Origin: JACRBR01 sp964371355
GTDB lineage: Bacteria; Chloroflexota; Dehalococcoidia; DSTF01; JACRBR01
Assembly (NCBI GenBank): GCA_964371355.1
Contig: CAYJMG010000009.1
Span: 60,926 to 124,925, forward strand
DNA: 64,000 nt
Direction: 5' to 3'
Shown here: piece by piece, positions 41,051 to 48,443 of the stretch
Numbering within the stretch: the first letter of the stretch is position 1
How the letters are laid out: each line of letters starts with the position of its first letter
Program-made: the position numbers and the translations under genes
The notes under the pieces: generated by a model
The model's input: only the letters and a program-made list of their open reading frames with translations
Told to the model about the DNA's origin: nothing
The model's database searches: none

Positions 41051-41836
41051 TCAGCAGTCGAACGGGTCGGGCATCGCGACCGTAGTCATCGCGTGGTTGC
41101 CGGAAAGGTCGACCGCGTGGATGTCGATGGAGTCGATGAGGTAGACGCCCCAGCCGAACGCGCCCAGGTCCTCGGTGATGAAGGTGTCGTTCGCGGCGTC
41201 CTTGTGCAGGGACTCGTAGTCGTGGCCGTCGTACTCGTACTCGAACCAGACTTCGGCCGGCGCGTCGACTTCGAGGCTCACTGCGAAGACGGGGTAGCAG
41301 AACTCGGTCTCGACGTTGCCGATGGTCGGTGGCGTGACGTCGATGGGGAGCACGAGGTCGACGTCGAGGCAGAACGGGCACGGGTCGGGCTCCTCCGTCG
41401 GCAGCGGAAGGACGAAGTCCGGGTCGATGCAGAACGCGCAGCCGTCGCCGGGCTCGGGCGTGACCGTCGGGGTGACGGTGGGGTCGTCCTCCTCCGGCTC
41501 GTCCGTAGGCTCTTCCGGCTCCGGCGTGGCGGTGGGCTCGCCAGCGTCGGCCGTGTCACCGTCGTCGGCGGGCTGCGAGGCGCCGTCGTTCACCGGCGGA
41601 TCGCCCTGGCCGACCTGCGGGTCGGTCTGGATGACGGGTGCGCCGTTCGAGGCAGGGGCGCCGGTGGCGGCGGTGGGGCTGACAGCAGCGGCGTTGACGC
41701 CGCCGTCGGCCGCCGAGTCCGCGCCGCCGGCCTGCCCGCCGAGCAGGAAGGCCGCGCCGAGGGCCGCCGCCACGCCGAGGCCGCCGATGAGGCCGAATGC
41801 GAAGGTCTTCCGTGTGCTGTTGTTGTTGGTCTCCAT
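41051..41836 (-). CDS. Secreted acidic protein with paired CxxC motifs
   Basis: This 261-residue protein has a short cytoplasmic part, a hydrophobic segment (FAFGLIGGLGVAAALGAAFLLGG) and an extracellular region rich in Asp, Glu, Pro and Thr (a linker at about 45-130). Two similar motifs follow, CAFCIDPDFVLPLP and CPFCLDVDLVLPID (about 133-165), then a probable beta-sandwich (VWFEYEYDGHDYESL, WGVYLIDSIDIHAVDLSGN) ending in Cys. The repeated CxxC pattern suggests disulfide or metal binding. Start ATG 41834-41836. Function unknown. Confidence 0.7.
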   Translation of the reverse strand: METNNNSTRKTFAFGLIGGLGVAAALGAAFLLGGQAGGADSAADGGVNAAAVSPTAATGAPASNGAPVIQTDPQVGQGDPPVNDGASQPADDGDTADAGEPTATPEPEEPTDEPEEDDPTVTPTVTPEPGDGCAFCIDPDFVLPLPTEEPDPCPFCLDVDLVLPIDVTPPTIGNVETEFCYPVFAVSLEVDAPAEVWFEYEYDGHDYESLHKDAANDTFITEDLGAFGWGVYLIDSIDIHAVDLSGNHAMTTVAMPDPFDC

Positions 41837-41917
41837 GGTCGTTCGCTCCTTGCTGGTGGTAACTCCGGCTTTCGGAAGTTAGACCGGGCGGGGCGGGATT
41901 TCTTACAGAGCGGCGCC

Positions 41918-41950
41918 GAAGCCGGCGCCCGAAGCCGGCGCCCGAAGCTG
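41918..41950. repeat. 13-base tandem repeat upstream of ubiA
   Basis: GAAGCCGGCGCCC occurs twice in direct succession (41918-41930, 41931-41943) with a partial third copy (GAAGCTG). It lies in the 214-base gap between divergent genes. Confidence 0.75.
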
Positions 41951-42050
41951 AAGAAGGGGCCGTTCGTCTCTAACGCCGGATCCGGGGCGGCCTCACACTC
42001 CCGTCGGGACGTAGCCAGTGGCTGAGTCGGCGCGATCCCGAGGAGCAGCG

Positions 42051-43106
42051 ATGCAGAGCACGGCGATTGGCGAGCGGCGGCGGGTGACCGTGGGGCAGGC
42101 GTTCCGGAATTGGCGGCAGGTGATCGCCACGGCGAACCTGGCGCCCGATGCCCCGATGGACCCCGTCTCGAAGTGGCTGATCATCACGCGCGCGGCCGTG
42201 TTCTCGATGACGTACACGTCGGGGCTCATCGGCGGGCTGCTGGCGGCGGCGGCGAACGACTTCGACATCAACTGGTGGTTCTTCGGGCTGGCGCTGCTGG
42301 GGATCGTGATAGCGCACGCCTCGAACAACATGATCAACGACTACTTCGACCTCGAGGGCGGGATCGACGAGGCGAACTACCCGCGCGCGCTGTATGCGCC
42401 GCACCCCATCCTGTCGGGCATGATCTCGAAGCGCGGGCTGGCGCTGGCGATCGTCGTCACGAACGTCCTGGACGCGGCGATCATGTTGTACCTGTTCCTG
42501 GAGCGCGGCCCATGGGTGCTCGTGTTCGCGCTGGCGGGGCTGTTCATCAGCGCGGGATACGTGATGAAGCCCATCACCCTGAAGCGCCGCGGCCTGGGCG
42601 AGATCGGCGTGCTCATCGTGTGGGGGCCGCTGATGATCGGCGGCACGTACTTCGTTGCCGCGGGCGAGCTGCCGGCGTGGGTATGGGCGGCGTGCGCGCC
42701 GTACGCGCTTGTGGTGATGAGCGTGCTCATCGGCAAGCACTTGGACAAGTACGACGTCGACAAGGCGAAGGGCATCATGACGCTGCCCGTGCTGCTCGGC
42801 TACGGCGTCTCGCAGCGGCTGAACCAGATGATCATGGTCGGGTTCTACGCGGCGGTGGCGGCGCTCGTCGCGACGAGCGTGCTGGCCGTATGGGTGCTGC
42901 TGGTCGCGCTGGCCGTGCCGCGGCTGGTGCAGGTGCTGAAGATCTACAGCAACCCGCGCCCGGCGGAGCCGCCGCCCGGGTACCCCGTGTGGCCGCTGTG
43001 GTACGTCTCCGCCGCCTTCTTCTTCAACAAGCGTGCCGGGGAGCTGTTCGTGCTGGGCCTGATCCTGAACCTGTTCTTGCCGGTGTATGTGCGGGATTTG
43101 TTCTAG
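42051..43106 (+). CDS. UbiA-family prenyltransferase
   Basis: This 351-residue polytopic protein has the two Asp-rich motifs of aromatic prenyltransferases: NMINDYFDLEGGIDEANYPRA (first) and GKHLDKYDVDKAKG (second), with about eight hydrophobic helices. Prenyl diphosphate is joined to an aromatic ring, as in menaquinone (MenA) or related synthesis; no other quinone genes are nearby, so the substrate is open. ATG 42051 has GAGGAG at 42040-42045; the frame is open from GTG 42018 but that start lacks a ribosome site. Confidence 0.85.
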   Translation: MQSTAIGERRRVTVGQAFRNWRQVIATANLAPDAPMDPVSKWLIITRAAVFSMTYTSGLIGGLLAAAANDFDINWWFFGLALLGIVIAHASNNMINDYFDLEGGIDEANYPRALYAPHPILSGMISKRGLALAIVVTNVLDAAIMLYLFLERGPWVLVFALAGLFISAGYVMKPITLKRRGLGEIGVLIVWGPLMIGGTYFVAAGELPAWVWAACAPYALVVMSVLIGKHLDKYDVDKAKGIMTLPVLLGYGVSQRLNQMIMVGFYAAVAALVATSVLAVWVLLVALAVPRLVQVLKIYSNPRPAEPPPGYPVWPLWYVSAAFFFNKRAGELFVLGLILNLFLPVYVRDLF

Positions 43107-43110
43107 GCGA

Positions 43111-43410
43111 TCACTGACGACGACGAAGCCATACCACGCAGGCGAGGAATGCGATCAGTCCTATGGATAGGAGTATCACTCGGCCGTCGTCTTTCATGAG
43201 GCTTAGACCAGCCAAGACTGCAATAGCCAGGATCGCTAGCGTGACGATTCCGGCTTCAACGTCGGACGTGTAGACTCGTCGGAGGAATCGGAACGACTCA
43301 TCGATCAGATGGCCGAGCGTTCGCTCCCGGAACCAGTGTTCGAAGAAGACGGCAAGAAACGCGAGAAAGACGGGCTCAACGAGGAGCAGTATGAGGAGTG
43401 CGATCGCCAA
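43111..43410 (-). CDS. Small hypothetical membrane protein
   Basis: This 99-residue protein has two or three hydrophobic helices (ALLILLLVEPVFLAFLAVFF, GIVTLAILAIAVLAGLSL, ILLSIGLIAFLACVVWL) and a basic tail (RRRQ). The only usable start in the frame is TTG 43408-43410, with a weak ribosome site, so the start and even expression are uncertain. It ends five bases from the stop of ubiA, convergent with it. Function unknown. GC content around here is lower than in the core genes. Confidence 0.5.
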   Translation of the reverse strand: MAIALLILLLVEPVFLAFLAVFFEHWFRERTLGHLIDESFRFLRRVYTSDVEAGIVTLAILAIAVLAGLSLMKDDGRVILLSIGLIAFLACVVWLRRRQ

Positions 43411-43487
43411 GAGCCAACCACCGCCATCGCCAAGATGCTCCGAACCCGGGATCTAGCTATCGAACACTGCTTCGCAACACGCGTTCC

Positions 43488-43865
43488 TTAGTACCGATGT
43501 CGGCGACGGGCAAGCGCGGACCAGCCAACGATCATCGCTGCGACGCCAGCAACGAGGAGTGACAAACCCGTGTAAATGGCTGTCGTTGCTCCATCCGAAG
43601 CGATGCTCAGAACAATCACGGCTACGCCGACGGCAGCCAAGACGCACGCTATCAACATCGCGATCGGCATTCCGAGATCGACGACGGGTCGCATGCCTAC
43701 CGGACTCCGCGCTGAGCCGTGCTGAGCCGTACCGGGTTCTTGTGTCCGGACGTTGACAGATCGATCGTCTGCGCCGCGCTCGAGCGTAACGACGTCCGTG
43801 TCTGCGCCGCGCTCGAGCGTAACGACGTCCGTGTCTGCGTGGATCGGGCGTCCAGCCGTGTCCAT
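43488..43865 (-). CDS. Hypothetical membrane protein with internal repeat
   Basis: This 125-residue protein starts at ATG 43863-43865 behind GGAGG. The N-terminal region contains ADTDVVTLERG twice in tandem (a 33-base duplication, 43768-43833), then a linker and two hydrophobic segments (IAMLIACVLAAVGVAVIVLSI, AIYTGLSLLVAGVAAMIVGWS) and a basic end (RRRHRY). An alternative overlapping frame starts at ATG 43885 with its own AAAGGAG. Function unknown. Confidence 0.5.
   Translation of the reverse strand: MDTAGRPIHADTDVVTLERGADTDVVTLERGADDRSVNVRTQEPGTAQHGSARSPVGMRPVVDLGMPIAMLIACVLAAVGVAVIVLSIASDGATTAIYTGLSLLVAGVAAMIVGWSALARRRHRY
43768..43833. repeat. 33-base perfect tandem duplication
   Basis: Two identical 33-base units (43768-43800 and 43801-43833) lie within the 43488 gene and add eleven codons in frame. 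Confidence 0.95.
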
Positions 43866-44238
43866 CTACCCTCCAACCGACGCATCGGGGACTCCTTTCT
43901 TAGATCGAAGTCGCAATGTTCGCAAGGTTTTCGAAGCGATCTTTTAATTGCTCAAAGGCCTATCTCATAAACCAATTCTTATTATACGCCATCGTCCAGT
44001 CCTGTGTGTTATCTCGGCACCGCGGGGAGAACACAGCAGGGGTCGTCGCGGAGCACCAGTCAGGTCTGAATGCAGGTGGCGGTCGAACTAAGGGCCGCCC
44101 TATCATTCTGACACGCTTCCGGGATCGATCCTATTACCGGCTGGGTCGCGCATGTTACGGGCACGTGACCCTTATTGTCCCACCGAACGGACTGGTTGAG
44201 CAGACTTGGTCTCCCCCATCCCCGCGAATGGAGCGCAC
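43866..44238. other. AT-richer gap upstream of ssuD
   Basis: These 373 bases contain no credible gene. The section 43910-44010 is clearly richer in A and T than neighbouring DNA (for example GATCTTTTAATTGCTC and CTTATTATACGCC), which hints at foreign or regulatory DNA. TTATTATAC near 43979-43987 could be part of a -10 element; no matching -35 was recognised with confidence. Confidence 0.5.
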
Positions 44239-45330
44239 ATGACCACGATTGACTTCGGCTGGTTTCTTCCGACTATGGGCGATACGGAGACGATCGGGCC
44301 CCCGACGCGTGAGGCGACGATCGACTACCTCACCACCTGCGCGAAAGCGGCCGAGGACGCGGGCTTCGGCTTCATGCTCGTGCCCGTCGGCACCACCTGC
44401 GAGGACGCCTGGCTCGCGTCCACCGCCGTCGCCGCGCGGACCGAGCGCATGAAGTTCCTGGTGGCGATGCGCCCCGGTTTCATCGCCCCCACCGTAGCCG
44501 CCAAGATGTCGAACACGCTCGACCAGCTCAGCCGCGGCCGCGTGATGATCAACGTCGTGACCGGCGGCTTCCCGCACGAGCAGGCGGCCGACGGCGACTT
44601 CATGGAGCACGACGAACGCTACGCGCGCACCCAGGAGTTCATGCAGGTCGTGAACAAGGCCTGGACCGAGCCGCGCTCGTGGGGCCACGAGGGGACGTAC
44701 TACAAGGTCGAGAAGGGCAACGTCTTCCCGAAGCCCTACCAGAAACCGCGCCCGCCCTGGTACTTCGGTGGCGCCTCCGAGGCCGGCAAGCGCGTCGGCG
44801 CCGAGGAGTCCGACGTCTACCTCCTGTGGGGCGAGACCATCCCCATGATCCGCGAACGCATCGCCGAGATGCGTGAGCGCGCGGCGCAGCTCGGCCGCAC
44901 GCTGCGCTTCGGCATCCGCCTGCTCGTCGTCGCGCGCGAGACCGACGAGGAGGCGATCGCCGCCGCCGAGGCGCTGGTGGCGGAGGTGCCCGACACCTTC
45001 GAGGGGATGATGCAGAAGCACCAGTCCGGCACCGACAGCGAGGGTGAGAAGCGCCAGCGCCTGCTGCGTGACCAGGGCGACTGGGTCGCCCCCAACCTCT
45101 GGACCGGCATCGGCCGCGCCCGCCTCGGCGTCGGCCTTGCGCTCGTCGGCTCCGGCGAAAGCGTCGCCGCCCGCATCCGCGAGTACGTCGCCGAGGGCAT
45201 CGATACCTTCATCTTCTCCGGCTACGCTCACCTGGAGGAATCGCAGCGCTTCGGCAAGTACGTCATGCCCCACTTCAGCGAGTCAGCCGGTCAGCAGGTC
45301 GGCGCCTCAGCAACGCAGCCGGTCAGCTGA
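44239..45330 (+). CDS. ssuD: Alkanesulfonate monooxygenase (LLM-class flavin enzyme)
   Basis: This 363-residue TIM-barrel flavin-dependent oxygenase reads DFGWFLPTMGDTETIGPP, CAKAAEDAGFGFMLVPVG, FLVAMRPGFIAPTVAAKM, QLSRGRVMINVVTGG and PWYFGGASEAG, the marks of the SsuD branch, which splits alkanesulfonates to aldehyde and sulfite using reduced FMN. ATG 44239 has GGAG upstream; GTG 44206 would add 11 unrelated residues. The last 16 codons (ESAGQQVGASATQPVS) come from an octamer tandem repeat and are probably an acquired tail. ssuE follows; no sulfonate transporter is present here. Confidence 0.85.
   Translation: MTTIDFGWFLPTMGDTETIGPPTREATIDYLTTCAKAAEDAGFGFMLVPVGTTCEDAWLASTAVAARTERMKFLVAMRPGFIAPTVAAKMSNTLDQLSRGRVMINVVTGGFPHEQAADGDFMEHDERYARTQEFMQVVNKAWTEPRSWGHEGTYYKVEKGNVFPKPYQKPRPPWYFGGASEAGKRVGAEESDVYLLWGETIPMIRERIAEMRERAAQLGRTLRFGIRLLVVARETDEEAIAAAEALVAEVPDTFEGMMQKHQSGTDSEGEKRQRLLRDQGDWVAPNLWTGIGRARLGVGLALVGSGESVAARIREYVAEGIDTFIFSGYAHLEESQRFGKYVMPHFSESAGQQVGASATQPVS
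45280..45327. repeat. Octamer tandem repeat forming the 3' end of ssuD
   Basis: Six 8-base units of the GTCAGC type (GAGTCAGC, CGGTCAGC, AGGTCGGC, GCCTCAGC, AACGCAGC, CGGTCAGC) end exactly at the TGA stop. The same family occurs at 40947-40978. Confidence 0.85.
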
Positions 45331-45597
45331 TCATGTGGCGGGGCCAGAGCCCGCCGAGCGACAGCTCCCGCCCGACGCCACGATCGTTCCTGCTGCCAAC
45401 ATGCGCCAGCGGTCAAGAGCGCGCGCCCAGTGTCATTCCGAGCGCCAGCGAGGAATCTTCCCACAACCACCACCAGCGCTGCCACGCGTCAGCGCCACCA
45501 ACCGCCAGAGACGGGACTACAAACTACGAACTACGAACTGTCCGCTGTCCCCTGTCCGCTGTCGGCTGTCCACTGTCCCCTGTAAACTCACACTCCT
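45331..45597. repeat. Gap of mixed short repeats between ssuD and ssuE
   Basis: The 267-base gap contains three repeat types: GTCATTCCGAGCGCCAGCGA (start of a 26-base element, 45432-45457), the heptamer ACTACGA (three units, 45516-45540) and the heptamer TGTCCNC (seven units, 45539-45587). They leave little room for a promoter, yet ssuD and ssuE are in the same direction and could be joined on one transcript. Confidence 0.85.
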
Positions 45598-46134
45598 ATG
45601 CCCAACCTCGAGACCACCCTCCGCGTCGTCGCGATTTCCGGCAGCCCTCGCTCGCCCTCGAAGTCCAAGACGCTTGCCGAGGCGATGCTCAAACTCTTCG
45701 CCGAACACCGCTGCTCGACGCAGATGATCGACGTTTCGACCCTTCCCGCAAGCGCCCTCCTCGCCCGCGTCCCCTCGCCCGAGATCGACTCCGCCGTCGC
45801 CGCCGTCGGCGAGGCCCGCATCGTCATCGCCGCGACGCCGACCTACCGCGCCCTGTACACCGGCGTCCTGAAGTGCTTCTTCGACCTCATGCCTCCCGGC
45901 CACCTCGCCGGCAAGATCTGCGTGCCAATCCAGACCGGCCTCGCCCCCCAGCACTTCCTCGCCATCGACTACGGATTCCGCCCCCTCTTCGCCTCCCTCG
46001 ACGGCGTACCCATCGCCGGCGTGTACGCCACCGACGACCAGTTCGTCGACGGCGAGCCCAACGACAAGCTCCAGTCCCGCATCAAGAACGTCGCCCTCGC
46101 CGCCGCCGCCCTCGGCCGCGTCACCGGCGGATAG
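45598..46134 (+). CDS. ssuE: NADPH-dependent FMN reductase
   Basis: This 178-residue flavodoxin-fold reductase has VVAISGSPRSPSKSKTLAEA (FMN phosphate loop), AATPTYRALYTGVLKCFFDLMP and LAGKICVPIQTG, which match the SsuE/ArsH-like family. It supplies reduced FMN to SsuD. Its position next to ssuD is the main support for the symbol. Start ATG 45598, no strong ribosome site; it abuts the repeat-filled gap. Confidence 0.82.
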   Translation: MPNLETTLRVVAISGSPRSPSKSKTLAEAMLKLFAEHRCSTQMIDVSTLPASALLARVPSPEIDSAVAAVGEARIVIAATPTYRALYTGVLKCFFDLMPPGHLAGKICVPIQTGLAPQHFLAIDYGFRPLFASLDGVPIAGVYATDDQFVDGEPNDKLQSRIKNVALAAAALGRVTGG

Positions 46135-46253
46135 CGCAGATCCCCTCGATCCCAACACGGCCAACGGCTCGGAAACCTTCGGCGCCAGATACTCAGTTCG
46201 CCACCCGGCTCTCCGCCGGACGCCATGAGATTCCCGTAAGAAATCTGCCCAAC

Positions 46254-46282
46254 GTGATCTGGCGCGCTTGGAGATCGCCGCC
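46254..46282. repeat. 29-base dispersed repeat, copy 1
   Basis: The 29 bases are identical to 49750-49778. They begin GTGATCTGGCGCGC and end GATCGCCGCC. Similarity continues weakly for about 20 bases (CTACC and TCGCC). Confidence 0.9.
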
Positions 46283-46541
46283 CGGTACCCCTACCGTCGC
46301 CTCAAGGCCCGGTGTGCGCCTCGGCGGAACGGAGCGCGCATGTGCCCGTACGGGCGCGTCGCCGACGCGCCCCATCCCATCCAGCTTCGTTACTCGCCAC
46401 CGAGCTTGCGTCCATGCGGGCACCGGCCGGCGCCGCGAAACCGGAAAGTGCCGAGCAATGTCTGGTCACCTCGGCGGAGAACCGAAGACTGCGAGGCGAA
46501 AATTCCAAAACAAACCCTGCGGCGATCTCTGGCGCCGCCCC

Positions 46542-46660
46542 GCCGACAAACCGAAAACTACCGAGCAATGTCCGCCCGACGGCGCCAGCGCCGACAAACC
46601 GAAAACTGCCGACCAATGTCCGCCCGACGGCGCCAGCGCCGACAAACCGAAAACTGCCGA
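46542..46660. repeat. 48-base tandem repeat
   Basis: Unit 1 is 46542-46589 and unit 2 is 46590-46637, with a partial third from 46638. Units begin GCCGACAAACCGAAAAC and end GGCGCCAGC, with only a few differences. A degenerate partial copy lies at about 46438-46465. The unit is a multiple of three, so frames stay open. Confidence 0.9.
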
Positions 46661-46940
46661 ACAAACGAATCTGAGAATGGGAGATCCGAAATCTGTTTTT
46701 CACAAACTTTGCAGGCCCCCTCGCGTGCAACAACAGAGAGCAGCCAACAAGGAACAAGCCCTCGCCCTCAGCCGTGTGCTGTTCGGGCAATTATCCGGGT
46801 GACGCAGCTAGTCAAGGGGAGGCAGAATTGAGGGGCATTGCGAACGCGGTAATCGGTGAGCTAACTGCAAGGTATAGGGGACAGCCCGAAGCGACGCTAG
46901 AACCCGCTACAGGGCACGCTGCCAATCAGGGAGGTGCCCT

Positions 46941-47225
46941 GTGATTGGTCGTGTTCTTCACTGGCTCCATGTGCCCGGATTCATCCGGCCGTTCGTGTAT
47001 GAGGACCCGGACACTGGCGAGAGGATCGAGCTACGCACATCGCCCCGGTATGCCATCCTCACCATCGGGCCGAAGGAACTCTATTTCCATCGGGCATCCG
47101 GCAAGTTCGACGGTACCGGGGCGATGGCGCTAGACGATGATGTCGCCCTTACCCGTTTGCGGGCGGATTGTATTCGGCGATCAACTGCTGCTCGCGCCGC
47201 TTCCGCGCGGCCTCACCAGCCGTGA
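46941..47225 (+). CDS. Hypothetical small protein
   Basis: This 94-residue protein starts at GTG 46941 behind AGGGAGGTG (46927-46935). It contains VLHWLHVPGFIRPFVYED, RIELRTSPRYAILTIGPKELYFHRASGKFDG, a strand-rich pattern without a membrane span. The last 25 residues overlap the convergent GIY-YIG gene (47149-47427) and are the least reliable. The family is not recognised. Confidence 0.5.
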   Translation: MIGRVLHWLHVPGFIRPFVYEDPDTGERIELRTSPRYAILTIGPKELYFHRASGKFDGTGAMALDDDVALTRLRADCIRRSTAARAASARPHQP

Positions 47226-47427
47226 TCGACTCGAACTCGATCAGCGCCGGGGCGTAGCGATGCATCTTGTGCATCTTGTCGGCCTGGTGCTGAGCTATCC
47301 GGGTCGTCAAGTCCTGGGTCTCGCCGATGTAGATCAGCTGGCGCTTGTCGTTGGTGATCCCGTACACGCCGGGTGAGTTGGGCAGCCGCCCGTTGAACTG
47401 GAACCACTGCGGGTCTATGAATGGCAT
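47149..47427 (-). CDS. GIY-YIG nuclease domain protein
   Basis: This 92-residue protein is a single GIY-YIG domain: NSPGVYGITNDKRQLIYIGETQDLTTRIAQHQ, with GVY and YIG, the catalytic Tyr and the Arg following, then a helix ending EQQLIAEYNPPANG (catalytic Glu and Asn). Such single-domain proteins are related to UvrC and homing nucleases; here no DNA-binding part is attached. A ribosome site AAGGAG precedes ATG 47427. Sequences resembling SOS boxes lie 56 and 90 bases upstream. Overlaps the 46941 gene by 77 bases. Confidence 0.85.
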   Translation of the reverse strand: MPFIDPQWFQFNGRLPNSPGVYGITNDKRQLIYIGETQDLTTRIAQHQADKMHKMHRYAPALIEFESITAGEAARKRREQQLIAEYNPPANG

Positions 47428-47482
47428 CTGAACAAGCTCCTTGCATTGAAGTAGACGTATCGCCTACTATCGAACAGGATCA

Positions 47483-47528
47483 GAGCACGTGTTCGCACAT
47501 ATGTGCGATATTTCACGAACACACGTTC
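47483..47528 (-). promoter_or_regulatory. SOS-box-like sites and palindrome upstream of the GIY-YIG gene
   Basis: GAAC-ACAC-GTTC lies at 47517-47528 and GAGC-ACGT-GTTC at 47483-47494, matching or nearly matching the Gram-positive LexA box GAAC-N4-GTTC. Between them is a perfect palindrome, TCGCACATATGTGCGA (47493-47508). They precede the minus-strand GIY-YIG gene. Confidence 0.5.
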
Positions 47529-47579
47529 AATATGAGCCACAAGCACAACACCGGCTGACGGGTATCAGCCGCCAGAGTG

Positions 47580-47745
47580 AAGGCCTGGGGCATGTCCAAA
47601 GGCATGTCCGGTCCCTTTCCGGATGCCGGGGGTTGCCTACCAAAGCGCACGAGGCCCCCGGCATCCTGCTGTATTCCGAACCGGCCCCTCGAAGGCCGGA
47701 TGCTCGGCAAACAAAGACCCATGCTGAAGCCAGCATGGGTCTTGA
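47580..47745 (+). ncRNA. Possible structured RNA
   Basis: The strand folds into a series of stems: GGATGCCGGGGG (47621-47632) with CCCCCGGCATCC (47655-47666), CCGGCC (47681-47686) with GGCCGG (47694-47699), and AAGACCCATGCTG (47714-47726) with CAGCATGGGTCTT (47731-47743), a 13-base stem like a terminator. An alternative stem, GGCAT..CCGG with CCGGATGCC (47602-47629), competes with the first, as in a switch. The orientation is not certain: T-rich sequence follows the last stem better on the minus strand. No known family was matched. Confidence 0.35.
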
Positions 47746-48159
47746 CAGATCTGATCATCTGGGATACCGTCTGAGTGCTTAGGTCAGAGTTCCCAGAAGC
47801 AGATCGCTTCCATGCGGACCTCTCGAAATGTGGGGGCCATCTTGCCCCCGGGGCCTTAGGCGGAATTATTACATCCTCCAATCCGATCAGTCAACGTGGT
47901 GATCTACCGCGTGTGCGCCTGCGCGAATGGGTGTTCTCATGGCGCGCCGAGTTACCAACTGCTCTCCCACTTGTCAACGTGGGAATCTTGACACCATCCC
48001 GCTGCCATGCGACCCTGCGTGCTACGGAAACGGTTAGGAATTCCCTACGTCTAACCCCCGCCACCCTTAGGGGTTTCCCTTACTCAAAGATCGCCCGTTC
48101 TACCCATGGTCAGGGCGGGCAGCCGTCGCCGATGCTTTATGGGAGGAGCACGGACTAGT

Positions 48160-48435
48160 ATGGCTGCTGTTCTGGAGAAGATCGGCAATGGAGAGGCCCG
48201 TCGGCTCGACCGGATTTTCGAGCCTTTCAATGAGGCCGCGTCCTTCGTTGCCAAGCACAAGGAGAGGCTGGTTGCCGAGTATCCCGAGCAATGGATCGCG
48301 GTCTACGGGACTCAAGTAGTCGCCTCTGCTCGTTCTTTGCGCTCTCTGCGGAAGCTGCTCGCGGCGACTAAACTCGACCCGGCCAAGATTCATGTGGAAT
48401 TCCTGACCCGAAAGAAGCGCGCTCTGATACTCTAG
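48160..48435 (+). CDS. DUF5678 domain protein
   Basis: This 91-residue protein contains the DUF5678 pattern at about residues 25-65: FVAKHKERLVAEYPEQWIAVYGTQVVASARSLRSL, in which a Trp-Ile-Ala-Val strand is followed by Gly and an Ala-Ser strand. Function of the domain is unknown. ATG 48160 was chosen over the frame opening at 48106 because the extra residues look random; GGGAGGAG lies at 48141-48148. The retropepsin-like gene starts nine bases after its stop, so they form a pair. Confidence 0.75.
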   Translation: MAAVLEKIGNGEARRLDRIFEPFNEAASFVAKHKERLVAEYPEQWIAVYGTQVVASARSLRSLRKLLAATKLDPAKIHVEFLTRKKRALIL

Positions 48436-48443
48436 AGCCGCAC

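Larger units (their letters stand above)
46135..46940. other. Noncoding stretch with a dispersed composite element
   Basis: These 806 bases hold no supported gene. They contain a copy of a roughly 435-base element shared with 49750-50181: a core at 46254-46282 is identical to 49750-49778, and the section 46661-46695 matches 50144-50181. A 48-base tandem repeat lies inside it (46542-46660). Long open frames here are by-products of the repeats. The rest shows no recognisable signal. Confidence 0.7.
47428..48159. other. Hairpin-rich noncoding stretch
   Basis: These 732 bases have no supported gene but many inverted repeats: the SOS-like sites, the possible RNA at 47580-47745, GGGGGC-CATCTT-GCCCCC at 47832-47849, TCCCAC-N8-GTGGGA at 47965-47984 and AACCCC-N11-GGGGTT at 48053-48075. 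No tRNA or known RNA was recognised. Confidence 0.55.

Noticed and set aside
43697..43885. 62-codon minus-strand frame with AAAGGAG
   Set aside because: It overlaps the more convincing 125-codon frame and has low-complexity composition; kept only as a question in the findings.
44239..46134. Complete ssu operon with sulfonate transporter
   Set aside because: Only ssuD and ssuE are present; no ssuA, ssuB or ssuC-like gene lies nearby.
45333..46802. 489-codon plus-strand frame spanning ssuE and the repeats
   Set aside because: It runs out of frame through ssuE and through tandem repeats; composition is Arg/Pro rich and has no motif.
47428..48159. tmRNA, RNase P RNA, SRP RNA or tRNA in the hairpin-rich gap
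   Set aside because: None of the conserved cores (T-loop, GGAAGGGAGCA-type loop, RNase P GAGGAAAGTC-type core) could be found.
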